NCBI GenBank assembly: GCA_947462335.1
Contig: OX381718.1
Coordinates: 44,330,281 to 44,394,280 of the forward strand
Length of the DNA: 64,000 nt
Source of the DNA: Harmothoe impar
Lineage: Eukaryota > Annelida > Polychaeta > Phyllodocida > Polynoidae
Direction: 5' to 3'
Shown here in pieces: positions 38,880 to 50,900 of this stretch. A model generated the notes under the pieces. It had not been told where the DNA came from and searched no databases. It saw only the letters and a program-made list of their open reading frames with translations. Position 1 is the first letter of the stretch. Every line of letters starts with the position of its first letter. A program made the translations under genes and the position numbers.

Positions 38880-39068
38880 AATTTTTAAATCCACAATTTC
38901 TACGCTGGTACTGCTTGCTTCGGCTTCAATGCTTGTAATGGTTTCCTATACACCGAGCAAGGCGGAAGCTAGGAACGCGCATGCGCGGCTCACACCCTGT
39001 TACCCGGTGCTTTGCCGCCCCTCTTCCACTGACATTATACACAAGACAGTGAGAGACTGTCCTGTTAC
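38880..39068 (-). repeat. Ngaro split direct repeat A1
   Basis: 189 bp, the partner of A2 at 33633-33821. It marks the 5' end of the element. The GTTTTTGAG of the host MITE follows at 39069. Confidence 0.92.
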
Positions 39069-39584
39069 GTTTTTGAGTACTGGCTCTGTGAATATAGGTG
39101 GTTACTGTCCAATCGTAAATGCCAATAAGCTCTATCTTCCTTTGTTTTAGAGATATTCCTATCTAATTAGCATAATTATGCTAATTACCAAATATCCAAA
39201 CTTTTTCAAACAATTGGTCACAGCTTTTGATCTAAAAATGGTATTTACATTCTGTTTTCAGCATAGAAATTGTTTTGGGGGCCTTCTTTCATTCAATTCT
39301 TTTAAACTTTCGATTTAGAATGAAAATCATGTTTCCGTGGCAACCAATGTGTGCAAAAACACCAATTTAGGCCCAAAAACGTTCTTTTCCATTCCAAATA
39401 TGGAATGTTTTCACCAAAAATGGAATCTTCTAACGTGGCCTACCATATTCTACATAAAAAAGTAGTATAGACAGGTTTTTGCTATATCTTGCTCCTTTTT
39501 GGCTATATGGAGCCCCCTGGTGGCCAAAGTTGGTACTAAAAATCCCCCGCGGAGGTCCCTTTTCCCTTGTTGATCCACATATAT
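39069..39584 (-). mobile_element. MITE R1 copy 2, distal part
   Basis: Continues the MITE from 33504. It matches 2880 down to 2371 in inverted orientation and ends in TGATCCACATATA next to a TA tract. It carries the CTCF-like site at 39508-39526. Confidence 0.85.
39508..39526 (-). promoter_or_regulatory. CTCF-like motif in MITE R1 copy 2
   Basis: On the minus strand TGGCCACCAGGGGGCTCCA. The core is identical to that of copy 1. Confidence 0.4.
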
Positions 39585-39642
39585 ATATATATACACTATA
39601 TAGATATAGATATAGATATATACATATAGATATATAGATATA

Positions 39643-40000
39643 ATCCTGCACCACTCCCCCAATGGGCATCTAATGTCTAGCCCTTCCCAAGAATTATCAG
39701 GGTGGAACCAATGACCCATTTTTCAATCCACGAACGCACCTCAGACATCCACACCTTGGATCCACACACGATAGCTAGTCAGGAACAACCTGTATTCCGA
39801 GGACAGACCCAAGTCCTCACGGGGGGACTTGATTTTTTTTGGCACAGGTGTGTGGCTGGAACTCTGACTTTTTAAATACAAAGTGTGAAAAACCATGAAG
39901 TCAAAACATACGCATGAATTTAACCAATTACCTGAGGTCAAGGTCACCTGGATATTATGAACCAGGAGCTGTGTATAACCGATATTGAGTAAAAGGTTTA
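39643..40000 (-). repeat. Dispersed repeat R2, copy 2 (inverted)
   Basis: Inverted near-identical copy of 26581-26939. It directly follows the TA tract that borders the distal part of MITE R1. Confidence 0.85.
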
Positions 40001-41347
40001 TGACCAGCCCTTCTACCAGCTATGCCCAACACACGTAGCGCTCACGTGAGAGGTGTTTGTGCGTCACAGAACCCCATGTGCATCACAGAGCCCTTTCAGT
40101 ACCAGCCAGACTGCATTGTCCACTCTCCAGCCCAGTATCACAGGTCCTATTGATCTACTTTCTGAGAATTATTGTTCAACAATCACGAAACCCTCACCCT
40201 GATATATATGTACATAGATTATTAATGTTCTCCATATTATATGCATTCTGAGCTACTGTATACCATTACCATAGTTCTATAATTATATAATTCCATAGTT
40301 TACACATGCTCACACATATTTTAACATTTGATGTACCCATGCCCTTACATATGGGCTCATACGCACCTCGCCGAGGAGTGTATGAGCACAAACAGGGTGA
40401 AGAGAGGAGTGTGCAAGCCCATACGAGGGCCTTGGCACCCCAGTGAGGGCTCATTTTTAGCTATCTGACACCTTGTTTGGCCTTGCCCAGTCCAGTTTAC
40501 TCTGTCCTGTGGACCTCCCCACAGGGGACGGTTACATAACCTGACCAGAGCTCCCTATCAGCTGGAGGAGGCTGGGGAAACCATAACACCATATGTGGGT
40601 GGGGTGTGGGTGGTGGGGCTCTATTTTGCAAGAATGATGTTTGGACTTCAGGTATACATGTATAGATGCACATTACAGCAAATTATTCAAAGTATGATTT
40701 TATGATTTAAAAAAAAAAGAGTAGTCCAGGTGCCAAAGTCCCTTTTCATCCTAACCATAATGTATTTGATTAATTCTATAGAATGACGCCGAGAAAAGAT
40801 TGTACCGCCATCTAGAGGGATATACCGTAAGACAATGCGAGGACGAGAATATAGACATTACAATTTATTAGACAACAAAATGACTCGGCCCTAAATTCAG
40901 TGAACCTATACGGGATGGCCAGTCAGCTGTTTATCAGACTGGCATAAGTGGACACCTGTGGCTTCTTCTGTGAAGTGTTCTTATAAAAAAATCAACTGAT
41001 AGTGCATAGAAACTTTCATAAAAAAGGCTGCTTAGTCTATCAATTAAACATTTCTTAAGTGAGCACTGCAACGTCAAACCACATATATTATTCTTTGAAG
41101 TGCCACCCATTGATAACCGTAAAACCTCTCAGTTGGGGCGGCTTAAGAGAGTTTTTATCAAGTAATTTATAGTTTAACCCTGGTTAAATGGGTCAAAATT
41201 ATGTGGCTTCTACTGTGAACCGGCCCGATTGATTGCTCTTGGGGTTTAGGGTAGATTCACCATTAGTCGTCGAACACATACCCTGAGACGGACAGTGAAA
41301 TGTTGAGGTTATATATTATGCACACTGCTACTCTAAGTGTGTGTTTT

Positions 41348-41427
41348 TGTTTTTTTTTTGTTTTTTTTTTTGGGGGGGGGGGGTTTGGTTGTTTTTTATT
41401 ATTTATTTTTTTTTGGGGGGGGGGGTG
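41348..41427. repeat. Compound T-run / G-run tract
   Basis: Runs of T followed by 11-12 G, twice within 80 bp. Confidence 0.9.
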
Positions 41428-42387
41428 GAATAACACTCAAACTTTACTATTGTTCACAAATAAAGATCTAATGATGCTTTAAAAACCACAAAATCAAGTG
41501 TCCGTCTGAAGGTATGTGTCCGACTCCAAGTGAATCCCCCGTCGACAATGTCTTGACTTCATAGGCCGCCATGTCAAGCTGGCCCCAGCTCCTCCTCGGA
41601 CGAGCCCGAGCGACATCGCTGGTACATGTATCTGAGGGGCCATAACCGCGTCACCTCCCCTGCATATTGTGGGGGATCCTTCCACAGTACCCGCCTACAG
41701 GTATAATATCACAACACCCTGTGTATTGGAACTTATTTCGCTGAGATCCTTTGGTGCTAGTGATGACGCTCGACCAAGCCCTCCAGCTAGTATTTAAGTT
41801 TCATTTATTGCACTCTAGTCCCCAGGGCACTATTTTCTGGGCACACATACGTTGAAAAAATTAAATGACTCAGCCAAGCCTATCTCCACCTAATCTGATA
41901 TCACAACACCCAGCGTACTGGAACTACTTTCACCGAGATGCTTTGGTGCCAGTGATGACACTTGGGAACAGAAGTCAAGGTGGTGCCAGCTTGGTCGTCA
42001 TGTGTCCACTTGCAATTGATCCAAACCCACTTTTTATTAAGGCACCTTTATCAGTTCGTCCCAGCGTATGTATGGGCCTATGGTATGTGGGGGGGGGGGG
42101 GGGTGAGTGGGGGCAGCCTGAATTTTGGGGCTGCACTAATGCTTACTGAAGTACTTAATAGCAAATTATGAAAAGGTAATTCTTTTTCCAAAGGGGTGTG
42201 GGGCATCTGGATACCTCTTTGCATTGGATCTAATTATCCAGATGCGACCTGGTACCGGTTGATGCTCAGCTCTTGCTGTTACTGCGGGGACAGCAAGCGT
42301 TTTGCCTTTAAACCCCCATCGCCCCTACTTATAGGATTGTGTACCTGTCCAGACTTGTTGGAGGGGTACCGAGATTTGCGCCTTTAA

Positions 42388-42440
42388 GCATGCATGCAGA
42401 CCTGACGAGTAACTCGCAAGTGCTGCATTCAAGCATCATA
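42388..42440. repeat. Palindromic repeat copy
   Basis: AGCATGCATGCAGACCTG, core ACGAGTAACTCGC, then TGCTGCATTCAAGCATCAT. Confidence 0.75.
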
Positions 42441-42729
42441 CCCATGCTAGGGTGTTGATACAGTCCCTAAAGAACGACAGAATGCAGCAATACAGCCATG
42501 GTAGGTTACTCATCTGCAACTTGTGTTACTTTAATAATGACCAGTCCCTTAGTTGGCCTGTTTGTGCATTTTACAGGAGACTCACCTAGCACTTACTTGG
42601 CATCACACAAGTATATGCACGCCTGACCTAGGGACAGCTGCATGCACTCATGTCAATCACCGGGCCTGACGCAGATGGTGCCTATAGCTCACGCAACTGC
42701 ACGGACAATCGTTTTGAGTGGTATCTGGA

Positions 42730-42797
42730 GAAGTCGGCCCCAAGGAGAACACGGCCCCAGTGAAGTCGGCCCCTGAGTGAAGTCGGCCCCAGAGTGA
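42730..42797 (+). repeat. Short minisatellite with GAAGTCGGCCCC unit
   Basis: Four imperfect units of about 17 bp sharing AGTCGGCCCCAGAGTGA. Confidence 0.8.
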
Positions 42798-43093
42798 ATC
42801 TTAATCTATATTAATCTTAAATCTTAATATATGATCTGATAGCTCCCCTTGTATCTGCCACACAATGCTACCTGAGGTTTGCCTTTATAGTCTAAGCCCT
42901 ACACCCAGATGAGCCAATAATACATCTAAAAGAAAAGAAAAAAAAGGAAGTATGGTTCCTGTTACTGGTTCCAAGTAATAATAAGAGGTATTGCCCAAAC
43001 CCAGCAAAAGTTCAAGTTCAAGGTCATAGTTGTGGTTACCAGGGCCTTCCTGTTTAAGGCCATTATATTATATTAGATGGGGTTCTAACACTC

Positions 43094-43205
43094 CCGGAAG
43101 TTGAAAGCGATCATGTGATCGCAATACGACGATCTGATTGGTCGCACATGGGCGCTGCCATCTTGGATTGTCAGGGGACAATGCACTGCAGAACCGGAAA
43201 TGAGT
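43094..43205. promoter_or_regulatory. Promoter-like CpG-containing block
   Basis: Within 110 bp there are CCCGGAAGTTGAAAG and ACCGGAAATG (ETS-like), CTGATTGG (inverted CCAAT), GCTGCCATCTTGGATTG (YY1-like) and the near-palindrome GCGATCATGTGATCGC. No coding exon is seen nearby. It lies 3' of the CACHD1-like gene, so it may serve a distal first exon or non-coding transcript, or be repeat-derived. Confidence 0.3.
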
Positions 43206-43290
43206 TTTACGTCCTTGTTTTTGTCTGTATTTTGCTAAATATGTTTAATATTTGCAAATATGTTCGTGTCAGAACGATAATAATGTACTC

Positions 43291-43411
43291 TTGATGAAAC
43301 TTTGATCTCCTCACCCAGCCTCGGTCCTCGTGTTTTGCCAGATTTGCCTGTGGCAAATCATGGGCAAAGCACTTGGACCTCGGCTTGGGTGAGGAGACAA
43401 AGTTTCATCAA
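43291..43411. repeat. Imperfect hairpin of about 50-bp arms
   Basis: TTGATGAAACTTTGATCTCC at the left is answered by GGAGACAAAGTTTCATCAA at the right. Complementarity continues through CTCACCCA, CGGTCCT and TTTGCC towards a loop of roughly 25-30 nt. It is most likely a foldback MITE. Confidence 0.75.
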
Positions 43412-43666
43412 TCGTGCATTGTTTTTACAACTAAAGTATGCCATGCATGGAGTATGCCAACCCTTGCACGTTGGCCTGCTCGTTGGCATTGCAAATGTGA
43501 CCCCTTTTCTCTCAGCTACACCTATGTTACTATTCGGCACAGAACTACCATTAGGCTACATAAGCAAAGGGGGGCTTGTGATCCGTTATCGTGAGAATTG
43601 AGCATATACACACAGAATATAATTATATCATAGGAAATAATTAAAGGACAGTACAGTAGTATTTGG

Positions 43667-43672
43667 TTTATT
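43667..43672 (-). terminator. Candidate poly(A) signal for the CACHD1-like gene
   Basis: AATAAA on the minus strand, about 1.4 kb past the stop. It is the first canonical hexamer I found there. A weaker ATTAAA-like hexamer occurs near 43876. Confidence 0.25.
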
Positions 43673-43906
43673 CAAAATTTCCTGAATATTTTATGTCATT
43701 CCATTTATACACAGACACATGCCAATGTATTATAGTATGTTAGCATCAGCTATGGTAACATAGTGCCAGAATGTACAGGTGGAATATTGTAGCAGATAAT
43801 ATTATGATAACCACTTATGTGATTCTCCTAAATAACTTTGGTCCTCATTCTGGTTCAAGAGCCACATAATGCTTTAATCCAGTATGCTCTTTGTTGTTCT
43901 AATAGT

Positions 43907-44057
43907 TGAATGAAGCCCTGGTGAGTAACTCGCCAGAGCTGCATTAATTCATCATGCCACCCATTTATGGGGCTGGTACATGCCCAAAGAGTTGGTATGA
44001 TGCACCAATGCAGTACCAGAGAGTCATTTTCTGGAGCTGCTTTAGTGCATCATGATG
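43907..44057. repeat. Pair of palindromic repeats
   Basis: Copy one (43907-43957) has core GGTGAGTAACTCGCC. Copy two (43997-44057) has ATGATGCACCAATGCAG and GCATCATGATGAC with a decayed core. The pair is followed by GATGCCATCCTTAAAGAGG, as at 19060-19080. Confidence 0.75.
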
Positions 44058-45079
44058 ACAAAATAATGTTTCCTATTAGCAAGATGCCATCCTTAAAGAG
44101 GTGTTACATTCAGAATCTGGAGTTATAACACTTTAAAGCTTCTGGTAGTATTTGTATAACATTATTGGGGATACTTGTTTTAAGATAATGAAGGATACAG
44201 ACTGTTCAGAAATACCATCCAGTAACATGCATTGTAGAACTGACATGTACTGAACCTGTACTTCATCTGTGCACACCTTTCTAGAAAAAAACCCACAAAA
44301 GTCTGATACACACTGAAGTCTAGAAAAATGGGTCAGAAAAATGACATGTACTGGGAATAGGGACCTGCAAAAAGGTCCCTTTTGCGGATCACTTCACAAA
44401 TGTTAACCCTTTCAGCAATAAGCAAGTGTGTCACAATAGTTCAGAGAGGGGGTGAGACAAATGTAGACCCCTTTTAAGGTGGGGGGGGGGGGGAGAAATT
44501 GAATGCTAGTGGTCAACCGTGCAATACATACAGCTACCTCTCTCCCCTATTAGAGTTTACTATAATACGAGATAATATTAAAGCAATATAATACTATAAG
44601 TTACCAAAGTAACTACCGGTAACTAAATATAATACAATATAATCATCTGACACAAAAAGTACCGGTATTAGAATATATGAATATTATATCATCTACCGGT
44701 AATGAATTCTTGTTTAACCCAAGCGGAGGTATATGTCCAGTTAACAATATATTAATTTCTCAATACTGGAATAACAATCTCATATTATATTACTATATTA
44801 TAGTATAATACTTTGAGTATATAAATGTGAACAAATAGAGAAAGTCAGTGGTTTGGTGTCAAGCATCAGATATCACACGGCCAACAACACACCAACCACA
44901 ATGTAATGAAATTACATTAAAGACGAATAATATTTCACAGGAAGATGATCAATCAACAGCAAATCCTTGATATGCATTTCTGCCCACAAATACAAATCAG
45001 ATATTTCCTTGTTATATGCAATGGCCAGAAAATAATCACATGCTAACACATACCCAGTTTGCCCATCTTTCTTCTTCAT

Positions 45080-46079
45080 CTAGTAAGCCCCCTTAAGATA
45101 GGTTTGACTGCTCCCCCGACTGTTTCCGTCAGAAACCATTACACCAGAGTCTCTGTTGCTAATCAAAATACCATTATGTCCAAAATTATCATTATTCGGT
45201 GCAGGGTTATTGTGTTCAGCATCATCAAAACCTGGGGCAGCATCATGTTCAGCATCAACACAACTTGGTGCAGAGTGTGCCTGATTGTTACCAAGATCTG
45301 CCTCAATCTGGCTACTTCCCTCCTGGTTCATCCGTCCAGTGTTGTTAAACAAACCACTGATTGATAGATCATAGTCACAAGTATCAAAGGTGGTGTCAGC
45401 GCTTTTGTTGACATAAATGTTTTCTGTTTGGTCCTCTTGTGACTCATTAAGTGTGGATGTATCATAGCCTTCTACTAAAGTGCCCTGCTCTGCTTCAGTG
45501 TGAGAACAAAATGATGGGCATAGTGTTGGAGGCAGAGGGGGTTTAATATGTTGGTGATATTCTGACTTTCTGGTCAGTTCCTTATGTCCCTGGCTATCTA
45601 GCTGCGCATTGTCTGAAGACAATGCAAAATCCCTAGGCGGCAATGGACATCGGTCTGGTGGTGGAGAAATGGCAGCAAGTATGTCAGTCCTAGTTTCAGG
45701 CTTTGGAATGTTCACAACAAAAATGGCAGGCGGATCATTTGAATACAGAGATGCCATACCCAAGTCATCAAAGTCCTTTCCAAACACCTTCCCCTCATTT
45801 GGTACCTCATAGATTGGTGTAGGCGTTTCTTGGTTTCTCTCCAGATACTTCTTGACACAAAGTTTTCTACGCATCCCAGGTGAATATTTAACAGCGCAAC
45901 AGAAAGCTACAATGAGAATCAACACCAGGAGACAGAGGAGGATGGGGACAGTGACATGTAGTCCATTTTCCCCAGTTATTGGGCTTACTGGTTGCCCACA
46001 GAAGAATCCATCATGGCAGCTGGGAGCACTTTCACCATCCAAGGGACACCACTGGCAACCACTCATCTTATAACAGCTA
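45080..46079 (-). CDS. CACHD1: CACHD1-like exon 22 (membrane span and cytoplasmic tail)
   Basis: Encodes SGCQWCPLDGE, a hydrophobic span VPILLCLLVLILIVAFCCAV, a basic stop-transfer KYSPGMRRK and the tail. The tail has TPIYEVPNE, proline-rich PPPDRCPLPPRD and PPLPPTLCP, and NIYVNK (a YxN motif of the kind bound by Grb2 SH2). The stop is TAG after TYLKGAY. Confidence 0.92.
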
Positions 46080-47854
46080 CTGAAATCATTGAATGAAAAT
46101 TTTAGAGATTCTGCCACTAAATACCTTTGTGTATAAGCAACTCTGCACTAATTGGTTTGGAGTAATGATTACCACCAGACCTTATACAAGACAGACGCTC
46201 AGTCAAGATCTATTAAGAGATATTTGAATACAATACCTGAGATTATTCAAAAGCTGGCACTTAGATGGTACAGTACAGTGATATACTGATTTACCATATG
46301 GTCATGCATAAATGACCAGTGATTATAGATATTTAGGCCTGATACCCCCTGTGCTTGTAAAGGACATGTGCTTATCAATGATCTTATGATAACAATAATG
46401 AATTTCAATCAGCCACTTCATGGAATACAATACAAATGACAACCTTACTTTAGTATATTACTGGTTGTCCCATATATATTCTTGACATTTGCGAGTCTTC
46501 TGATATTATGTTATATGTTATCAATGAATCTGAAAATTTTGGACTCTTCATTGCCGATGAGTAGATTCCTTGCTAAGTAAATTATACTGACCTTTCTGCT
46601 GGTATCTGATCACAGGGGCTCATAAAACAAGGTTCAAGTTGACTGATTTCACTCTTTGGCATGGAGTTTTGTTGCATGGTATCAAAATTGTTTCTCAGGA
46701 TAGAGCAAGCTGAGGGCCCATTGTGTCCTCTGCAGAAAAAAAGCATTATAATTTGTGGTATATAATCTATTAATCATGAATTGCATAACCACAATCTCAT
46801 AGATCCAGCTGACAAAATGCTAATTTGGCTTGAGATTATAAATTCTGTTTGTAACTCATTTTAGTCAAGCTTCCTGGATTCCAGCAGTGTTTGTACATGT
46901 GCCGACGTAAAGTAGTTAATCTCCTGACATTGGGTTATTAATGTATCAACGTTAAGTCTGATTATTTATATAAATGTTGGTTGTAACTCATTTAGGTTAC
47001 CAAACTCTTGAGTACAGATTACAGATGTCTCTAGTGGAGACCCCCTACAGATCATATATAAGGTGGTGTATTTCTGATAGTTAGACAGTCTATTTTAGGA
47101 CTTGTGCTGTGAACCTCTACGTTAGAGCTCATGCATGGTTTGACCTTATACACTATCAGGTTAATAACAAGGTATCATTGCAAAGGCTTAGCTCTCTGTC
47201 CCATCTCCATTTCGGCGTATAAGATCAAACCAAAGTCAAGGTACAGCTTATAATATTATCTAAGTTTTCATAAGTATAATACATTACTCAATTAAGTATC
47301 TCTCAGACCCCCTGCTAGGCAAATCTGATTCATCAAAGTTGGGGGTGTGGCTAATAAACAATCTAGGCTTATACTAGAGTACCTATGGCAAATAGTTCCT
47401 TCCATGGGCACTGACCATTGTCTCATTATCCAGATTCCTTTTCCTTTAGTTTAATTAGATGATTTCATAAATACTTACCTATCAGGAAGAGTGTTATTGC
47501 ACAAATTAAACTTCAAGGTCTCAAAACATGGGCACCTACAGGTACCCTGGTTGTTTTGCATGCACTGGGTAAAGTTCTGAAATGTATACACCAATCTTGT
47601 GCAGTTATTCTGGCACAATGGTCTGAATTGAGAAAATGGAATATATATACAGAACAAAGTACCGTATTTGACTTAATAAGTGCCCTCCCCCTTATAAGCG
47701 CCCCCCCCCCTTTTGGGGCATTTTTTTTACTAGAACAAAGGCAATTAAACTTTTAAGTACTAAAACTACATTGAAAATAATTTCACAAACGCCCAGAGCG
47801 CTTATCACGTCGAATTCAGTATATCTTTTTCACTGCTGCTTATTACCACTTCCT

Positions 47855-47932
<78 letters not shown>

Positions 47933-50900
47933 ATATTGCTACATACCTCATTATCTAGTGTCGTTTACAATTAATCATTGCAACTATCATTGAATTGCAG
48001 GTTCTCAAAGTCACAAGATTATGGTATTGACACACAATAAACATCATAATAAATGTTACCTGACAGTCACAGGAGTTCACATCATTGTCCCAAGTGATCC
48101 CTACAAGGACATTTGTGTTGAGTATAGCATGTAGCTCAAATCTAGGTGATCCAGGACTTACATAACCATCCTTTATTGCCATCTGGAATCATGATTATAT
48201 AGGGTAATTCACATCAATAAGCAACTGAAAGGGTGTGCCTGAATTAAGTCAGTTGTCAATGGACCAAATGTGTTATAGGAAACAAATAATAATAGTTAAT
48301 TAGTTATTGATCTGCAATCATTTCACCATATTTTCTTTTTCTTTCCTTTTTTATGACAAAGTAACCCCAAACAGCGGGGTAACCAAGGACGCTTCTGCGT
48401 GGCGCCCCCTGGTGAGTGTATATAGTACTAGCGGTGGCCCAGTTTGGAGCCAGTAGAATTACACGGTAGTACCATTGATACCCACATAAACCTTTTATAT
48501 GACGAAATATTCAATGAGATTACTATCAGCTTATGGTAAATGTATTAAATGCGGAAGGATTAAATTCAACTTTTTAAAAATGTCATTTTGGTTTCTGTCC
48601 AACCCACCTTCCAGTTGACTAGTGTCCTGTACTGAGAGAGGAAATCCAAACACAATGCCTCTACTAGGTGCCCGTTGTCTATCAAGTAACGGGCAATGGC
48701 TGGCTCCTGGAGAGGAGCTAAATGTTAAGATACAGTGCAACACATGCTAGCAGTAGGTAGTAAGTAATTATGTATACAACTTATTCGAATAGATCAGAGT
48801 ATTTTCAGCAATGTCTGTGATACGTTTCAAAAATGGTACCAGGTGTCAAGGCAAGACGATTATAGAGAATTTTACCCTGCAGTAATCAATTGCACCATTG
48901 TTGATATTCACAGCACAGCTGGCAGTATAAGTATGCTCTATGGTTAGCAATGGTTTCTAGTACTATGACAAGGGAAGTGAAATTAGCATTGACTTTCCAC
49001 AGTTGTCTTGCAAAATTTTCTATCTGTAAACAGAAATCAAGACATATGGTAAAAATATCTGTGCACTATGAAAATGTCATTTAAGAGGGCATTAATTCCC
49101 TCACCAGTTGACTGATGTGAGCTGGGCGAAGATCCCTCTTAGTGTAACGTTTATGGGCAAGGATGTAACCATTCCCATCAACTATGAAACATCTGGGAAA
49201 AGAACGAGCTCAGATTCAAGTGAGGCAAATTATGATTACAATATTTGACTTAATCAGTCACAGTGCGCTTATCAAATATTTTGGAACACATTTCTAGTAC
49301 AGGTAGTTAAGAGCCTAATCAGGCTAAGAAATTGACTTTATCTCGCTCATTTGTAGTCTAATAATCGGTGCAAAAAGGGATGTCTGGGTTGTTATTGAAT
49401 GTGCGCTTATTACACTGAATAAAATAATATTATATGCAATATAGAGTAAAATTGGTCTCAGTTGAACTCCCCCATCCTAGTGTGTATTGACAGAATTGGT
49501 TTCAGTTTGTCAAACCTACCGCTGGGTGGGTGGACAGCAAAAACAGGCTACATGATGATAAGCAAAGATTCAACAAAGTCCACTGTTGTAATACAACACC
49601 TATTGAATGCCCATAGTAAGCCGGTACAAATAATGTCATGACTATGGAGCACATGCCTCATAATGAAAAGATAAAATATTGGGTAATCTACCATGAAGTA
49701 TTGGATTGACCACTGAATATTCATAAAGAGATTTATAGCAATAAAGCATATTAAGAGTAAATATTGTGATTTATCGAAAATATGAAAATAAACACTAATT
49801 ATTCAATTTAATTCATTTGATATTGTGATTGTGGTATTTCTTACCTAGCAGACCTACAGGCAGGGTATACATCTTGCAGGATGTGATAGAGTATGGTCGG
49901 CCTCATCTCACCTCCGACTACAGCTACTGGGATGACATCTGGGCTGAAAGAATGAGGCTTATAGATACTATATCATGTGGAGTATTAATCTTTACAACTT
50001 TTATATATGCTACAATTATATGTTAAATTTTATTTAGGGAAGCCATTGGGCCTTGACCTGACAGAGCAGCCTATTTATCATAGTTGGTATTCAACCAAAG
50101 GCATAAACTGAGTAGCTCATGCTTACAGTAGATGACTGTATATAGCACAACGTACAACAGAGCTAGACACCCATCAACTTTCAACATTAGATGGCCCTAC
50201 TGTACCATGTAATTGGACATAGACATGTCGCTCCATCTGAAGTATAAAGATAATGGTGGACTAATCAGTTTGTGTACTGCTAACTGGGCAGCACCACTGT
50301 TTATGTCCTAATACATGGTACAGTAGGGTGTCTGACTCTGCCATACTTTGTATTATATACAGTCATCTACTCATAGCATAGGCATGCCACTTAGTTTACC
50401 TCCTTGAGGGCTACCAAAAACTGTTATAGTTAGCTGTGAGGACCATAATTTTTGCAGGGATTTTCCCTAAGGATGAGTAATTGCAGAATTCCATAGAGTT
50501 ATCATGACTAAAGTCGATGCTAACCCAGTCATGGAATCAACTATAGTTGATGCTGGCTCACAAAGGGTAACCCCTGAGTGGTGGCCAATCAGTGCTCAGT
50601 ACACAACTATCGCATCAGCTCACAACTGCTCCTGACCGCAGCACTATCCCTGAACATTTCAGGTACCATGGACAGGCCCCCTCCTTAGTTTATACTCACA
50701 GTCAACAAGTTTATTGATACTATTAAAATTACCTGCTCTGTATAGCTTGTGATATCATCACATTAAAACTATTTTGTTTTTCAACAGGATGCAGCTGGAT
50801 CCAGCCTTCACTTAGGATTGCCTGTCTGTACCTGTAGGTTTGAAAGCATACTATACTAATGTTTTTATGGTTTAGGCCAAAAAAAAAAGGTGTGTTTCAG

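Larger units (their letters stand above)
33505..39068 (-). mobile_element. Ngaro/DIRS-type tyrosine-recombinase retrotransposon (5.6 kb)
   Basis: On the minus strand the order is repeat A1 (39068-38880), Gag-like, RT/RNase H, tyrosine recombinase, B1 (33923-33822), A2 (33821-33633), B2 (33606-33505). This A1-ORFs-B1-A2-B2 layout of split direct repeats is diagnostic of Ngaro-type DIRS elements. It interrupts MITE R1. Comparison with the unoccupied copy at 2371-2992 shows insertion between CACTTYTA and GTTTTTGAG with no target duplication, as expected for recombinase-mediated integration. Gag and RT reading frames are damaged while the recombinase frame is open. Confidence 0.92.
40001..43090. 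other. Intergenic DNA without a recognised gene
   Basis: Contains a poly(T)/poly(G) compound tract (41348-41427), two diverged copies of a 60-bp block (41707-41766 and 41900-41958, both with TTTGGTGC and AGTGATGAC), a palindromic repeat (42388-42440) and a short minisatellite (42730-42797). The frame at 41494-41685 is GC-rich but shows no protein similarity I know. Confidence 0.5.

Noticed and set aside
41494..41685. GC-rich frame as a possible first exon
   Set aside because: No splice-compatible neighbour, no known domain, and no conserved pattern could be seen.
47771..47974. Open frame with long Tyr-Ile runs
   Set aside because: It simply translates the TA microsatellite.
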